From Caballeronia sp. NK8 (lineage in GTDB: Bacteria; Pseudomonadota; Gammaproteobacteria; Burkholderiales; Burkholderiaceae), in NCBI RefSeq assembly GCF_018408855.1, contig NZ_AP024324.1, forward strand, positions 784,038 through 848,037: a stretch of 64,000 nt of DNA. The letters run 5' to 3'. A program made the translations under genes and the position numbers. A model generated the notes under the pieces. That model saw only the letters and a program-made list of their open reading frames with translations. It was not told the origin of the DNA and made no database searches. Positions 1-7,838 of this stretch are shown here, piece by piece (the first letter of the stretch is position 1; every line of letters begins with the position of its first letter).

Positions 1-138
1 AAGTGTCGTGTGCCATGTCGTCCATGCCTCCAGATGTCGGTATGGAGTCGATTATGTCGACGGCGCCGCGACGACACTATTTGCTTTATGGGATAGACTC
101 ATAGCCGATCCTGATAAAACCAACGGAGACTTCCCGTC

Positions 139-1107
139 ATGGCGCCCGACAAGCCGGACGAGGGCCCGCACTCCGCAGCGCCACCGACGCTGCGCTTCGA
201 CCTCGTCGAACTGGAGACCTTTCTCGCCGTGGTCGAACTGGGCAGTTTCAGTTCCGCCGCCAGACGCCTGCACATCTCGCAGCCTTCCGTGACGGCCCGC
301 GTGCAGCGCCTCGAATCGACCCTGAAGACGCGCCTGCTCGTGCGAACGACGCGTCACGTGGAGCCCACGCCCGCCGGCAAGCGTTTGCGCGAGCACGCCG
401 AAATCGCGTTGCGCGAACTGCGCAAGCTGCTGCAGGAATTCCAGGCCGACGCCGAGGCCGCGCGCCTGCGCGTGGTGGTCGCCGCCACGCCGATGATCTC
501 GGCCGTCATGCTGCCCTCGCTGATCCATTCGTTCTGCCAGCGCTATCCGGACGTGCAGATTCAACTGCGCGATCTGCAATACGAGGATGTCGTCGCGAAG
601 ATCGAAAGCAACGAGGCCGATCTCGCCGTGGTCGCCTTCGACAACGATTCGAGCAAGCTGAGCTTCGAAGCGCTGACCGAGGAGGACATGCTGGTCGTGG
701 TGCCGAAGACACATCCGCTTGCGCAAGCCGGCGAGGTCACGCTGGAGCAGCTCGCGCAAATCCCGCTGATGCTGCTCGACCGCTACTCGATGCTGCGCGA
801 CCGGCTCGCCGATGAATTCACGAAGCGCGGCCTCACGCTGCGGCCGATGCATCACGCCGCCAATCTGAGCACGCTGCTCGGCATGGTGGACGCGGGGCTC
901 GGCGCGACCTTCCTGCCGCGCTCGATGGCCCAGCGCTACGCGCGCGACACTCGCGCCACGCTGCGGGTCGCCGATGTGAGCCTGAGCCGCCGCTTCGGCA
1001 TCCTGCGCGCGCGCGACGCCGACCTGAGCGCGGCCGCCTTGAGCTTCGTGCGGCACTTGCAGGCCAATTTCGGCGCGACGCTCGCGAGCGATGCGTCGCC
1101 GTCCTGA
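139..1107 (+). CDS. LysR-family transcriptional regulator
   Basis: This 322-residue protein has an N-terminal winged helix-turn-helix at about residues 18-77 (LETFLAVVELGSFSSAA, then SQPSVTARVQRLE) and a periplasmic-binding-protein-like effector domain from about residue 105. It is very similar to the LysR protein at 7839-8801 across its whole length, including the shared stretches IHSF, LRDLQYEDV and DAGLGATFLPR. It reads toward the flavin reductase and alcohol dehydrogenase genes on the same strand, so it may control them. The chosen ATG has GGAG a few bases upstream. The family is certain; the effector and targets are unknown. Confidence 0.93.
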   Translation: MAPDKPDEGPHSAAPPTLRFDLVELETFLAVVELGSFSSAARRLHISQPSVTARVQRLESTLKTRLLVRTTRHVEPTPAGKRLREHAEIALRELRKLLQEFQADAEAARLRVVVAATPMISAVMLPSLIHSFCQRYPDVQIQLRDLQYEDVVAKIESNEADLAVVAFDNDSSKLSFEALTEEDMLVVVPKTHPLAQAGEVTLEQLAQIPLMLLDRYSMLRDRLADEFTKRGLTLRPMHHAANLSTLLGMVDAGLGATFLPRSMAQRYARDTRATLRVADVSLSRRFGILRARDADLSAAALSFVRHLQANFGATLASDASPS

Positions 1108-1245
1108 TCCCCTATGAATGCGCGCATCTATCCGTTTCGCCGATCAATCGATCGCGACATCGAAATTGTTCTACGGAGCCCGCGACTCTAAACTCGGGTC
1201 ATGGAGTGCTGATGCCATGCGCTCATCTCATACCGGAGACCTCTC

Positions 1246-1755
1246 ATGACGCTCGAAAACAAACAGACTTTTCGTGACGCGCTTTCGGCTTTCCCGAGCG
1301 GCGTTACCATCGTCTCGACCACCGATGAACAAGGCCGTCACTGGGGCTTTACCGCCAGCTCGTTTTCGTCGGTGTCGATGGACCCGCCGCTCGTGCTCGT
1401 GTGCATCGCCAACAAGGCGGATTCGCACGCCGCGTTCGTCAACGCCCAACGCTATGCGATCAACATCCTGTCGCAAGAGCAGAAGGACGTCGCGATGCAT
1501 TTTGCGCGCAAGGGCGTCGACAAGTTCGGCCCGCACGCGTTTCGCTACGGCACCGGCGACGACCCGCATCCGCCGATGCTGCCGGGCTCGATGGCCTCGC
1601 TCGTGTGCATCGCGCGCGACGTGCACGAAGCAGGCGATCATACTGTGCTGATCGGCGAGATCCAGGACGTCGAACTCGGCGACGCCACGCCGCTCGTCTA
1701 CTACAACCGGGGTTTTCGCAACCTCGAACTCGAAACCGCAGATTCACTTATCTGA
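1246..1755 (+). CDS. flavin reductase (FMN-binding split-barrel) family protein
   Basis: This 169-residue protein has the small-component flavin reductase fold. The FPSGVTIVST segment near residue 15, the GFTASSFSSVSMDPPLVLVCI segment around residues 36-56 and the later FGPHAF region are typical. Such proteins reduce FMN or FAD with NAD(P)H and pass the reduced flavin to a two-component monooxygenase. No monooxygenase gene lies nearby, so the partner must be elsewhere or lost. The alcohol dehydrogenase follows after 9 bp, which indicates an operon. CGGAGA precedes the ATG. The reductase family is well supported; the partner is unknown. Confidence 0.88.
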   Translation: MTLENKQTFRDALSAFPSGVTIVSTTDEQGRHWGFTASSFSSVSMDPPLVLVCIANKADSHAAFVNAQRYAINILSQEQKDVAMHFARKGVDKFGPHAFRYGTGDDPHPPMLPGSMASLVCIARDVHEAGDHTVLIGEIQDVELGDATPLVYYNRGFRNLELETADSLI

Positions 1756-1764
1756 GCGCATCGC

Positions 1765-2925
1765 ATGAACGCTTTCAGCTTCACCACGGTTCCTTCGCTC
1801 GTCGTCGATTACGGCGGCGCGCGGCGTCTCGGCGCGCTCTTGCGCGAGCGCTATCGCGACGAACGCCGGCTCGTGCTCGTCACCGACCGCTTCCTGAATG
1901 AGAGCGGCCTGATCGCGCCGGCGCTCGACAATCTCGCCATGCAAGGCTGGCAAGTCACGGTGATCGACGACGTCGTCGCCGATCCGCCCGATCACGTCGT
2001 GCTCGACGCCGCCGCGCGCGCGAAGGCGAGCGGCGCCGAAATCGTGCTGGGACTCGGCGGCGGCTCGTCGATGGACGTCGCCAAGCTGATCGCCGTGCTG
2101 TGCGCGTCGGCGCAACCGCTTGAAAAGATGTACGGCGTCGGCAACGTCGAAGGTCCGCGTCTGCCGCTCGTGCTGATGCCGACCACCGCGGGCACGGGCT
2201 CCGAAGTCACGGCCATTTCCATCGTGACGACGGGCGCGACCACGAAAAGCGGCGTCGTTTCGCCGGTTCTTTATCCCGATCTCGCGCTGCTCGACGCGGA
2301 ACTCACGCTCGGCCTGCCGCCGCAAGCGACCGCCGCGACCGGCATCGACGCGATGGTGCATGCGATCGAGGCGTACACGTCGGCGCGTCTGAAGAATCCG
2401 CTCTCCGACATGCTCGCGAAGGAAGCGCTGCGTCTGTTGTATGCGAACCTGCTGCCCGCCTGTCGCGATGGCGGGAATCGCGCCGCGCGCGAAGCGATGC
2501 TGCTCGGCGCAACGCTCGCGGGCCAGGCGTTCTCGAATGCGCCGGTCGCCGCGGTGCACGCGCTCGCGTATCCGCTCGGCGGCCATTTCCATGTGCCGCA
2601 TGGTCTGTCGAATGCGCTCGTGCTGATGCATGTGCTGCGCTTCAACGCGCCCGCCGCCGCCGCGCGCTATGCGGAGCTTGCAGATACGCTCGGCTGCGCC
2701 GCCGCCGGTGACAGCGCCGAAGCGAAGACCGAAGCCTTCATTCAGGCGATGCAGACGCTCGTGAACGAGACCGGGATTGCGCGCACGCTGCGCGAGGTGG
2801 GCGTGGAGGAATCGCATCTGCCGATGCTCGCCGCCGACGCGATGAAGCAGCAACGTCTGCTCATCAACAACCCGCGTGAGATGACCGAAGCGGCTGCGCT
2901 CGATATTTACAGGGCCGCGTTATGA
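1765..2925 (+). CDS. iron-containing (type III) alcohol dehydrogenase
   Basis: This 386-residue protein has the family III dehydrogenase layout. An N-terminal nucleotide-binding half carries GLGGGSSMDVAK at about residues 94-105 and a TTAGTGSE stretch near 140. A C-terminal helical half carries metal-binding histidines in DAMVHAIEAY and in VHALAYPLGGHFHVPHG. The family includes butanol and lactaldehyde dehydrogenases and maleylacetate reductase; the length favours a general alcohol dehydrogenase. It is co-transcribed with the flavin reductase, and its stop overlaps the ATG of a ribH remnant (ATGA). The substrate cannot be read from the sequence. Confidence 0.9.
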   Translation: MNAFSFTTVPSLVVDYGGARRLGALLRERYRDERRLVLVTDRFLNESGLIAPALDNLAMQGWQVTVIDDVVADPPDHVVLDAAARAKASGAEIVLGLGGGSSMDVAKLIAVLCASAQPLEKMYGVGNVEGPRLPLVLMPTTAGTGSEVTAISIVTTGATTKSGVVSPVLYPDLALLDAELTLGLPPQATAATGIDAMVHAIEAYTSARLKNPLSDMLAKEALRLLYANLLPACRDGGNRAAREAMLLGATLAGQAFSNAPVAAVHALAYPLGGHFHVPHGLSNALVLMHVLRFNAPAAAARYAELADTLGCAAAGDSAEAKTEAFIQAMQTLVNETGIARTLREVGVEESHLPMLAADAMKQQRLLINNPREMTEAAALDIYRAAL

Positions 2926-3097
2926 ACGGGACCGTGCGCATCGCATTCGTGCAGTCGTGCTGGCATCGCGAGATCGTGGATCAGTGCCGTCATGCGTTCG
3001 AGAACATCTGCGGTTCTTTCACGAGCATATGAGCGTGAAGGGACGGGAAGTGGCGAACGCGTGTGTCGAGACTCTGCAGGTGGCGATGATTGTTTGA
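2922..3097 (+). pseudogene. internally deleted 6,7-dimethyl-8-ribityllumazine synthase (ribH2-like) remnant
   Basis: The ATG overlaps the preceding stop as ATGA and opens a 36-codon frame beginning MNGTVRIAFVQSCWHREIVD, the conserved start of RibH2-type lumazine synthases. The frame then runs out at 3030-3032. In another frame (3005-3094) the sequence reads HLRFFHEHMSVKGREVANAC and continues to a stop at 3095-3097, which matches the RibH C-terminus. The roughly 100 central residues with the catalytic centre are missing, so the gene is dead. It was presumably the third gene of this flavin-linked operon. The identification rests on remembered family motifs at both ends. Confidence 0.72.
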
Positions 3098-3120
3098 CGG
3101 GGGCTGCTCGATGTAAGGAA

Positions 3121-3150
3121 GGCATCCGGCTCCACGCAGGATGCTTTTTT
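3121..3150 (+). terminator. rho-independent terminator after the flavin reductase/alcohol dehydrogenase operon
   Basis: GCATCC at 3122-3127 pairs with GGATGC at 3139-3144 across an 11-nt loop and is followed by six T residues. It lies just after the ribH remnant and ends rightward transcription before the leftward nitroreductase gene. Confidence 0.75.
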
Positions 3151-3157
3151 ATCGCCT

Positions 3158-3745
3158 CTATTCCACCCACCCACCGAACTGCGCAATCCTCTCCAGCGGC
3201 AACCGCGCGCGCGGCGCATGCTCGCGCTCCGCAAGCGCGGTCGGCAGCGACTGCGCATCGCCGTGATGCGCAACCGAAATCATGCTCAGCACCTCATAAC
3301 GCCCAGGAATCGAAAACGCTTCCCGAAACGCATCCGCATCGAGGCCGCTCATCGAATGCGCTGCAAGACCCAGCGCATGCGCCTGCAAAAGCAGCGCCAT
3401 CGCGGCCGCGCCGGCATCGTAGCCTGCGCTCGGATTCTCTGCGCCCTTGGCCGTGAGCGTGTCCGCGAGCACGGCGATCAGCACTTGTGCGTTCGCATTC
3501 CACGATTGATTGAAGGAGATGAGCGTGCCGAACGCACGCCCGAACGCCACGGGATCCGCGGCCTTCTCGAACACGACGAAGCGCCACGGCTGCGCGTTGA
3601 ACGCGGATGGCGCCCAACGCGCCGCTTCGAGCATGGCGATCACATGCGCGTGTTCGACGGCACGGTCCGCATACGCGCGCGGACTCCAGCGCGCGGCGAT
3701 CAGTGGATGAATGGCGATATCGGTCGGGGCTGGTCGATGGGTCAT
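3158..3745 (-). CDS. nitroreductase family protein
   Basis: This 195-residue FMN-dependent nitroreductase-family oxidoreductase has the family start SPRAYADR and the EAARWAPSAFNAQPWRF stretch at about residues 38-54, which contributes to FMN binding. A later region near HSMSGLDADAFREAF completes the fold. Family members reduce nitro groups, quinones or enones with NAD(P)H, and the native substrate is rarely predictable. The start codon overlaps the end of the metallo-hydrolase gene, so it is the last gene of the leftward 3.2-7.7 kb operon. Confidence 0.88.
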   Translation of the reverse strand: MTHRPAPTDIAIHPLIAARWSPRAYADRAVEHAHVIAMLEAARWAPSAFNAQPWRFVVFEKAADPVAFGRAFGTLISFNQSWNANAQVLIAVLADTLTAKGAENPSAGYDAGAAAMALLLQAHALGLAAHSMSGLDADAFREAFSIPGRYEVLSMISVAHHGDAQSLPTALAEREHAPRARLPLERIAQFGGWVE

Positions 3746-4626
3746 GACACGTCCGGATGCCGGAAATCGAAGCCGCCGGGCGTCTCATCGACATAACCGG
3801 CGTGCGGCGCCATGAAATGCCCCGGCAACAGCAGCGCGCGCCGCTCGCAGGTCTGCTCCAGAATCCTTCGGCGCGTCTCGGCGGACTGCTTCTGGTCGAT
3901 GCAGCCGAAGCAGCTCCAGTGCGGATACTTCACCTGAATCGGATGATGCAGGATATCGCCGGTCATCACGGCGTGCGCGTCGTTCGACTTCAGCCAGATC
4001 GCGACATGCCCCGGCGTGTGCCCCGGCGCGGGTTCGAGCGACAGACAGTCCGCGATGTCGGCGTAGTCATCGACGATCAGCGCCTGCCCGGCCTCGATCA
4101 CCGGCAACACGCTGTCCTTGTAGCCGAGAATGTGATGCCCCGTGGATTCCTTCGCGTAGCGGGCCGCCCAGTAGTCGTTCTCGATCTTCGAGAACACGTA
4201 CTTCGCGTTGGGAAACGTCGGCACCCAGCGATCGCCGATGAGCCGCGTATTCCAGCCGATATGATCCGCATGCAGATGCGTGCAAAGCACGTAGTCGATC
4301 TGCTCGGGCGTGGCGCCCGCCGTAGCGAGGCGGTCGAGATACGGCGTCTGCAGATTGCACCAGTCGGGCCGGCCCGGGCGTTCCTTGTCGTTGCCGACGC
4401 AGCCATCGATCAGGATCTTGTGACGCCCGGTATCCAGCAGCCACGAGTGCATGCTGAGCAGCATGCGGCCCGTCGCGGGATCGTAGTGACCGGGCGCGAT
4501 CCACGAGAGATTGTCCGCGACGTCTTGCGGCGTCGCCAGCGGAAAGAACTTCAGAAAGTCGAAGGACGTGTCGACGGTTTCCTGAACCAGCGTCGCCGTT
4601 ACGTGGCCAATCTGGAATCGAATCAC
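3742..4626 (-). CDS. metallo-beta-lactamase-fold hydrolase
   Basis: The gene encodes 294 residues when started at a GTG (4626) that overlaps the stop of the upstream MFS gene. The open frame extends further upstream but only through that gene. The metal-binding signature THLHADHIGW lies near residue 120. Further metal ligands are likely in PGHTPGHVAIW and in the terminal LLPGHFMAPH. The length and the ILIDGCVGND stretch resemble quorum-quenching lactonases and related hydrolases. Its place beside a transporter and the AtuA/DUF4387 pair suggests catabolic ester or lactone hydrolysis. The substrate is unknown. Confidence 0.88.
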   Translation of the reverse strand: MIRFQIGHVTATLVQETVDTSFDFLKFFPLATPQDVADNLSWIAPGHYDPATGRMLLSMHSWLLDTGRHKILIDGCVGNDKERPGRPDWCNLQTPYLDRLATAGATPEQIDYVLCTHLHADHIGWNTRLIGDRWVPTFPNAKYVFSKIENDYWAARYAKESTGHHILGYKDSVLPVIEAGQALIVDDYADIADCLSLEPAPGHTPGHVAIWLKSNDAHAVMTGDILHHPIQVKYPHWSCFGCIDQKQSAETRRRILEQTCERRALLLPGHFMAPHAGYVDETPGGFDFRHPDVS

Positions 4627-5981
4627 GATGCCTGCTCCCCCGACAATCCTGCTGCGACAGGCTGACGTTCCATGCGCGGCTCGCGGTTCGCGCCGTCCTC
4701 CAGCGCGGCAAGCTCGACGCCCGCCGCTTCGCGCAACGGCATGATGCCGAGCACGGAGATCACCGCGGCGAGCACGATATACGCGGCCAGCAACCAGTAA
4801 CCGCCCGCCCACATCACGAACAGCGCGGCGAGGATCGGCGTCGGGCCGCTCCAGATCACGGTCGCGAGCTGATACGCCACCGACACGCCGCTATAGCGTA
4901 TCGCAGCCGGATACTGCTCGCTGATCAGCGCGGGCTGCGCGGACAGCGTGCTGCCCAGACCGAAGACCATCGCGATCGTGATCGCCGTGACGATCACCGG
5001 ATAGCTGCCCGTATCGAGCATCCTGAAGAACGGAAAGATGAACGCGCCGAGGAAGATCATGCCGCCCATGTACACCTTCTTGCGGCCGATGCGATCCGAC
5101 AGCGCGCCGAAGAACGGCTGCGACAACAGTGTGAAGAACGAGCCGATCATCAGCGCGCGAATCGCGAGCGGCTTGCCGATATGCAGGTTCTGCGTCAGAT
5201 AGACGAGCGCATAGACGGAGATCACGAAGAAGCTGGTGTTCTCGGCCGCCTGCGCCGCGACGATCTGCAGCGTGCGTTTCTTCTGGGTGGCGAGCACCGT
5301 GGCGATCGGCATCTTCTCGGCGGTGTGCGAGCGCTGCAGTTTCTGGAAGCTCGGCGACTCGGACACGCGGCGTCGAATGATGAAGCCCACCACGACGAGC
5401 AAGCCCGACAGCAGGAACGGCACGCGCCATCCCCAGGCCGCGAACTGCTCGGCGGTCGTGAGCGCGGTGGTCAGGGCCATCACGCCGGTCGACAGAATCA
5501 GCGCGGCGGAGATGCCCATCTGCGGCCACGCGCCGTAGAAGCCGCGTTTTTTCGCGGGCGAATGCTCGATCACCATCAGCGTCGCGCCGCCCCACTCGCC
5601 GCCTACCGCGAAGCCTTGCAGGAAGCGCAAGGTCGTGAGAAGAATCGGCGCGCCGAGGCCGATGCTCTCGTAAGTCGGCAACAGGCCGATCAGGAAGGTC
5701 ACGCCGCCCATCATCAGCAGGCTCAGCACGAGCATCGCCTTGCGGCCAATGCGGTCGCCGTAATGGCCGAACACGATGCCGCCCACCGGGCGCGCGATGA
5801 AGCCGATCGCAAAACTCGCCAGCGACGCGATCGTGCCGGCGACGGGATCGAACGCCGGAAAGAACAGCTTGTTGAAGATCAGCGCGGCCGCCGATCCGAA
5901 GATGAAGAAGTCGTACCACTCGAGCGTCGCGCCAATCGCGCTGGCGAACGACACTCGCCGGATATCCGAATCGTTGACCAT
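4623..5981 (-). CDS. MFS transporter, metabolite:H+ symporter (MHS) type
   Basis: This 452-residue, 12-helix permease has the MHS-family N-terminus (ASAIGATLEWYDFFIFGSAAA) and the loop 2-3 signature GHYGDRIGRK near residue 90, repeated as LSDRIGRKK in the second half. The FLQGFAVGGEWGGA segment of helix 4 is also typical of MHS carriers such as ShiA and ProP. It presumably imports the substrate degraded by the downstream hydrolase and the upstream AtuA/DUF4387 pair. A GGAGGAGACAAC sequence precedes its ATG. Confidence 0.92.
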   Translation of the reverse strand: MVNDSDIRRVSFASAIGATLEWYDFFIFGSAAALIFNKLFFPAFDPVAGTIASLASFAIGFIARPVGGIVFGHYGDRIGRKAMLVLSLLMMGGVTFLIGLLPTYESIGLGAPILLTTLRFLQGFAVGGEWGGATLMVIEHSPAKKRGFYGAWPQMGISAALILSTGVMALTTALTTAEQFAAWGWRVPFLLSGLLVVVGFIIRRRVSESPSFQKLQRSHTAEKMPIATVLATQKKRTLQIVAAQAAENTSFFVISVYALVYLTQNLHIGKPLAIRALMIGSFFTLLSQPFFGALSDRIGRKKVYMGGMIFLGAFIFPFFRMLDTGSYPVIVTAITIAMVFGLGSTLSAQPALISEQYPAAIRYSGVSVAYQLATVIWSGPTPILAALFVMWAGGYWLLAAYIVLAAVISVLGIMPLREAAGVELAALEDGANREPRMERQPVAAGLSGEQAS

Positions 5982-6035
5982 GTTGTCTCCTCCACTTGCC
6001 TGGGATGGCTGATATGTTTTATTTGACCGGCGCCT

Positions 6036-6368
6036 TCAGACGCCGGGAATCTCGACCGTCAGCAGCGGCGCATGCTGCTGCGCGCCGAACGTGTCGCGCT
6101 CGCCCACGCTGCCCTGCGCCCACGAGCGCTTGAGCGTGAGCTTGAACGCGCGTGCCGGATCGAAGAACATCAGGGTCACGATGTCGTCCTTCGTCACGTT
6201 GTACAGCTTGCAGATCAGCGCTTCGGTCAGCACGCCGCTATGCTTCACGCGTTCATAGAGCGGCGCGTCGTCGAAGATCACGTCGAAGGTGATCTCGAAC
6301 GGGCCGGAGTTCTTGCTGCGTACGACTTTCGCCAGATCGCGCAATGTCTTCGTCTGCGTTGCGTTCAT
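6036..6368 (-). CDS. DUF4387 domain-containing protein
   Basis: This small 110-residue protein matches the DUF4387 family from recall: LRDLAKVVRSKNSGPFEITFDVIF at the start, then LYNVTKDDIVTLMFFDPARAFK and a short tail. DUF4387 proteins are commonly encoded beside, or fused to, AtuA/DUF1446 proteins. Here its start lies 2 bp after the AtuA-like stop, so the two are translated together and probably act as one complex. The biochemical role of the domain is not established. It has no signal peptide and is probably cytoplasmic. Confidence 0.85.
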   Translation of the reverse strand: MNATQTKTLRDLAKVVRSKNSGPFEITFDVIFDDAPLYERVKHSGVLTEALICKLYNVTKDDIVTLMFFDPARAFKLTLKRSWAQGSVGERDTFGAQQHAPLLTVEIPGV

Positions 6369-6370
6369 GT

Positions 6371-7732
6371 TCAGATCTCCACGACTTCAATCGGAAACAG
6401 CGACTCGGCCGAGTCGACCTTCATCACGTGATAGACCGTGAACTTGCACACCGGGCCGATCGGGTTCTCCGGCGGATTGAGCGGGATCGCGAAGTTGCCG
6501 GCCGTCGCCACCTGTCCCGGATATGGCGTGTGCAACACATCGATGCGCACGCTGCTGCAAATCGCATTCGCCAGTTCCTGATTCGCCGCGGTCACCTCGC
6601 CGAGCAGACCGATCTCATGCGGCACCGTGTTCGCGAGCGGCTCGAAGCTGCCCATCACGCCGTTCTTGCCGTACACGTGAAAGTTCAGCGTCGCCTCGCC
6701 CGAGCGCAGTTCGGGATACGTCTCGCGTGCTTCGTCCTCGATGCGCTCGAGAAAGTTATCGATCTGCCCGATCAGGATCGGATCGCGAATCCCGCCGATG
6801 AAAATCGTACGCATACCCACCACGCCCGCGCCTTCGAGTTTCACCGTGTAGTCGTCGGCGGGAATGAAGCGGCTGCCGCGCACGCGCACGGCGCGCTCGG
6901 TGATCTGTTCGTAGGTCGCCTCGCGCAGATCGAGCACACCGCCGGGTCCGGTCAGAAGATCGGGCCGGGTCTTTTCGTAGAGCGTGTGCGCGGCCACCGA
7001 TGCGGGCGTGCAGCGCTCGCGCGGGTTCATCGGTTCGAGGTCGAAGCTGTCGCGGCGGATCGTGGCGAGAATCACCTTGCCTTTCGGCTCGGCGCAATTC
7101 GCGCCGCATTCGACGATCTTGCCCATGTGCCAGTAGATGCCCGGATCGATGCCGTGCAGCATGCACAGGCCGGCGAACGGCGCCGGGTCATACGCGCGGC
7201 CCGCGATGATGATGTCGAGATCCGGATGCTCGCGCAACGCTTTTGCGAACGGCTCCGCGCCCATTTGCGCGACGATGTGCGACGAAGCGCCGATGTCCCC
7301 CGCCTGCAACTCCGGCGCCGATGCACACGACGTGATGCGGCCTTCGCCCAGCGCATCGCGCACGTACGACGGGTCCACGTCCGAATAGATCTTCGCGACC
7401 TTGAAGCGATAGCCCTCGCGCTGCGCGATCTCCGCGATCACATCGACCATGAAGTCCACATGCGCGCGAATGCCCGGGCCGCCTGCCGAGCTGATGTAGA
7501 TCGGAATCTTGCGCGTGGCGCAGGCTTCGAGCATCAGCGAGAGATCGCGCAGATACGCCTCGCGCGTCACCAGGGTCTTGGGCAGGCCGAGCAGATAGGG
7601 GCCGGGGTCGGTGGAACCGCCGTCGACGATCATCGCGTCGGGCTGCTGTTCGATGCCGCGCCAGAAGTCGGCGGCCGGGATGCCGTAGCCCAGAATGCCA
7701 TTGGGCGTCAGGATCTTGATTTCGTCCTTCAT
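6371..7732 (-). CDS. acyclic terpene utilisation AtuA (DUF1446) family protein
   Basis: This 453-residue protein is AtuA-like. It has an N-terminal ILTPNGILGYG, a MIVDGGSTDPGPYLLG stretch near residue 35, and HGIDPGIYWHMGKIVECG around residue 228. AtuA belongs to the citronellol/geraniol degradation gene set in Pseudomonas, but the family is broad and its reaction is unproven. The other atu genes (geranyl-CoA carboxylase) are absent here, so this copy probably acts on another acyl or hydroxy-acid compound with DUF4387. It is the first gene of a leftward operon divergent from the LysR gene at 7839. Confidence 0.87.
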   Translation of the reverse strand: MKDEIKILTPNGILGYGIPAADFWRGIEQQPDAMIVDGGSTDPGPYLLGLPKTLVTREAYLRDLSLMLEACATRKIPIYISSAGGPGIRAHVDFMVDVIAEIAQREGYRFKVAKIYSDVDPSYVRDALGEGRITSCASAPELQAGDIGASSHIVAQMGAEPFAKALREHPDLDIIIAGRAYDPAPFAGLCMLHGIDPGIYWHMGKIVECGANCAEPKGKVILATIRRDSFDLEPMNPRERCTPASVAAHTLYEKTRPDLLTGPGGVLDLREATYEQITERAVRVRGSRFIPADDYTVKLEGAGVVGMRTIFIGGIRDPILIGQIDNFLERIEDEARETYPELRSGEATLNFHVYGKNGVMGSFEPLANTVPHEIGLLGEVTAANQELANAICSSVRIDVLHTPYPGQVATAGNFAIPLNPPENPIGPVCKFTVYHVMKVDSAESLFPIEVVEI

Positions 7733-7810
7733 GAAGTCTCCGTTCCTTTATCGACTGTTGTCGAAATTATCGGGAACGGGACCGTGAAACTCTATTCGCT
7801 TTAGAATATG

Positions 7811-7835
7811 GATTTATAAGCTGGGGTTATAAATC
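7811..7835. promoter_or_regulatory. inverted repeat, candidate LysR operator between the AtuA and LysR genes
   Basis: GATTTATAA at 7811-7819 and TTATAAATC at 7827-7835 form a perfect 9-bp inverted repeat with a 7-bp spacer. It ends 3 bp before the LysR ATG in an AT-rich patch of an otherwise GC-rich divergent promoter. Its position suits autorepression of the LysR gene. Function is inferred. Confidence 0.5.
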
Positions 7836-7838
7836 ACC

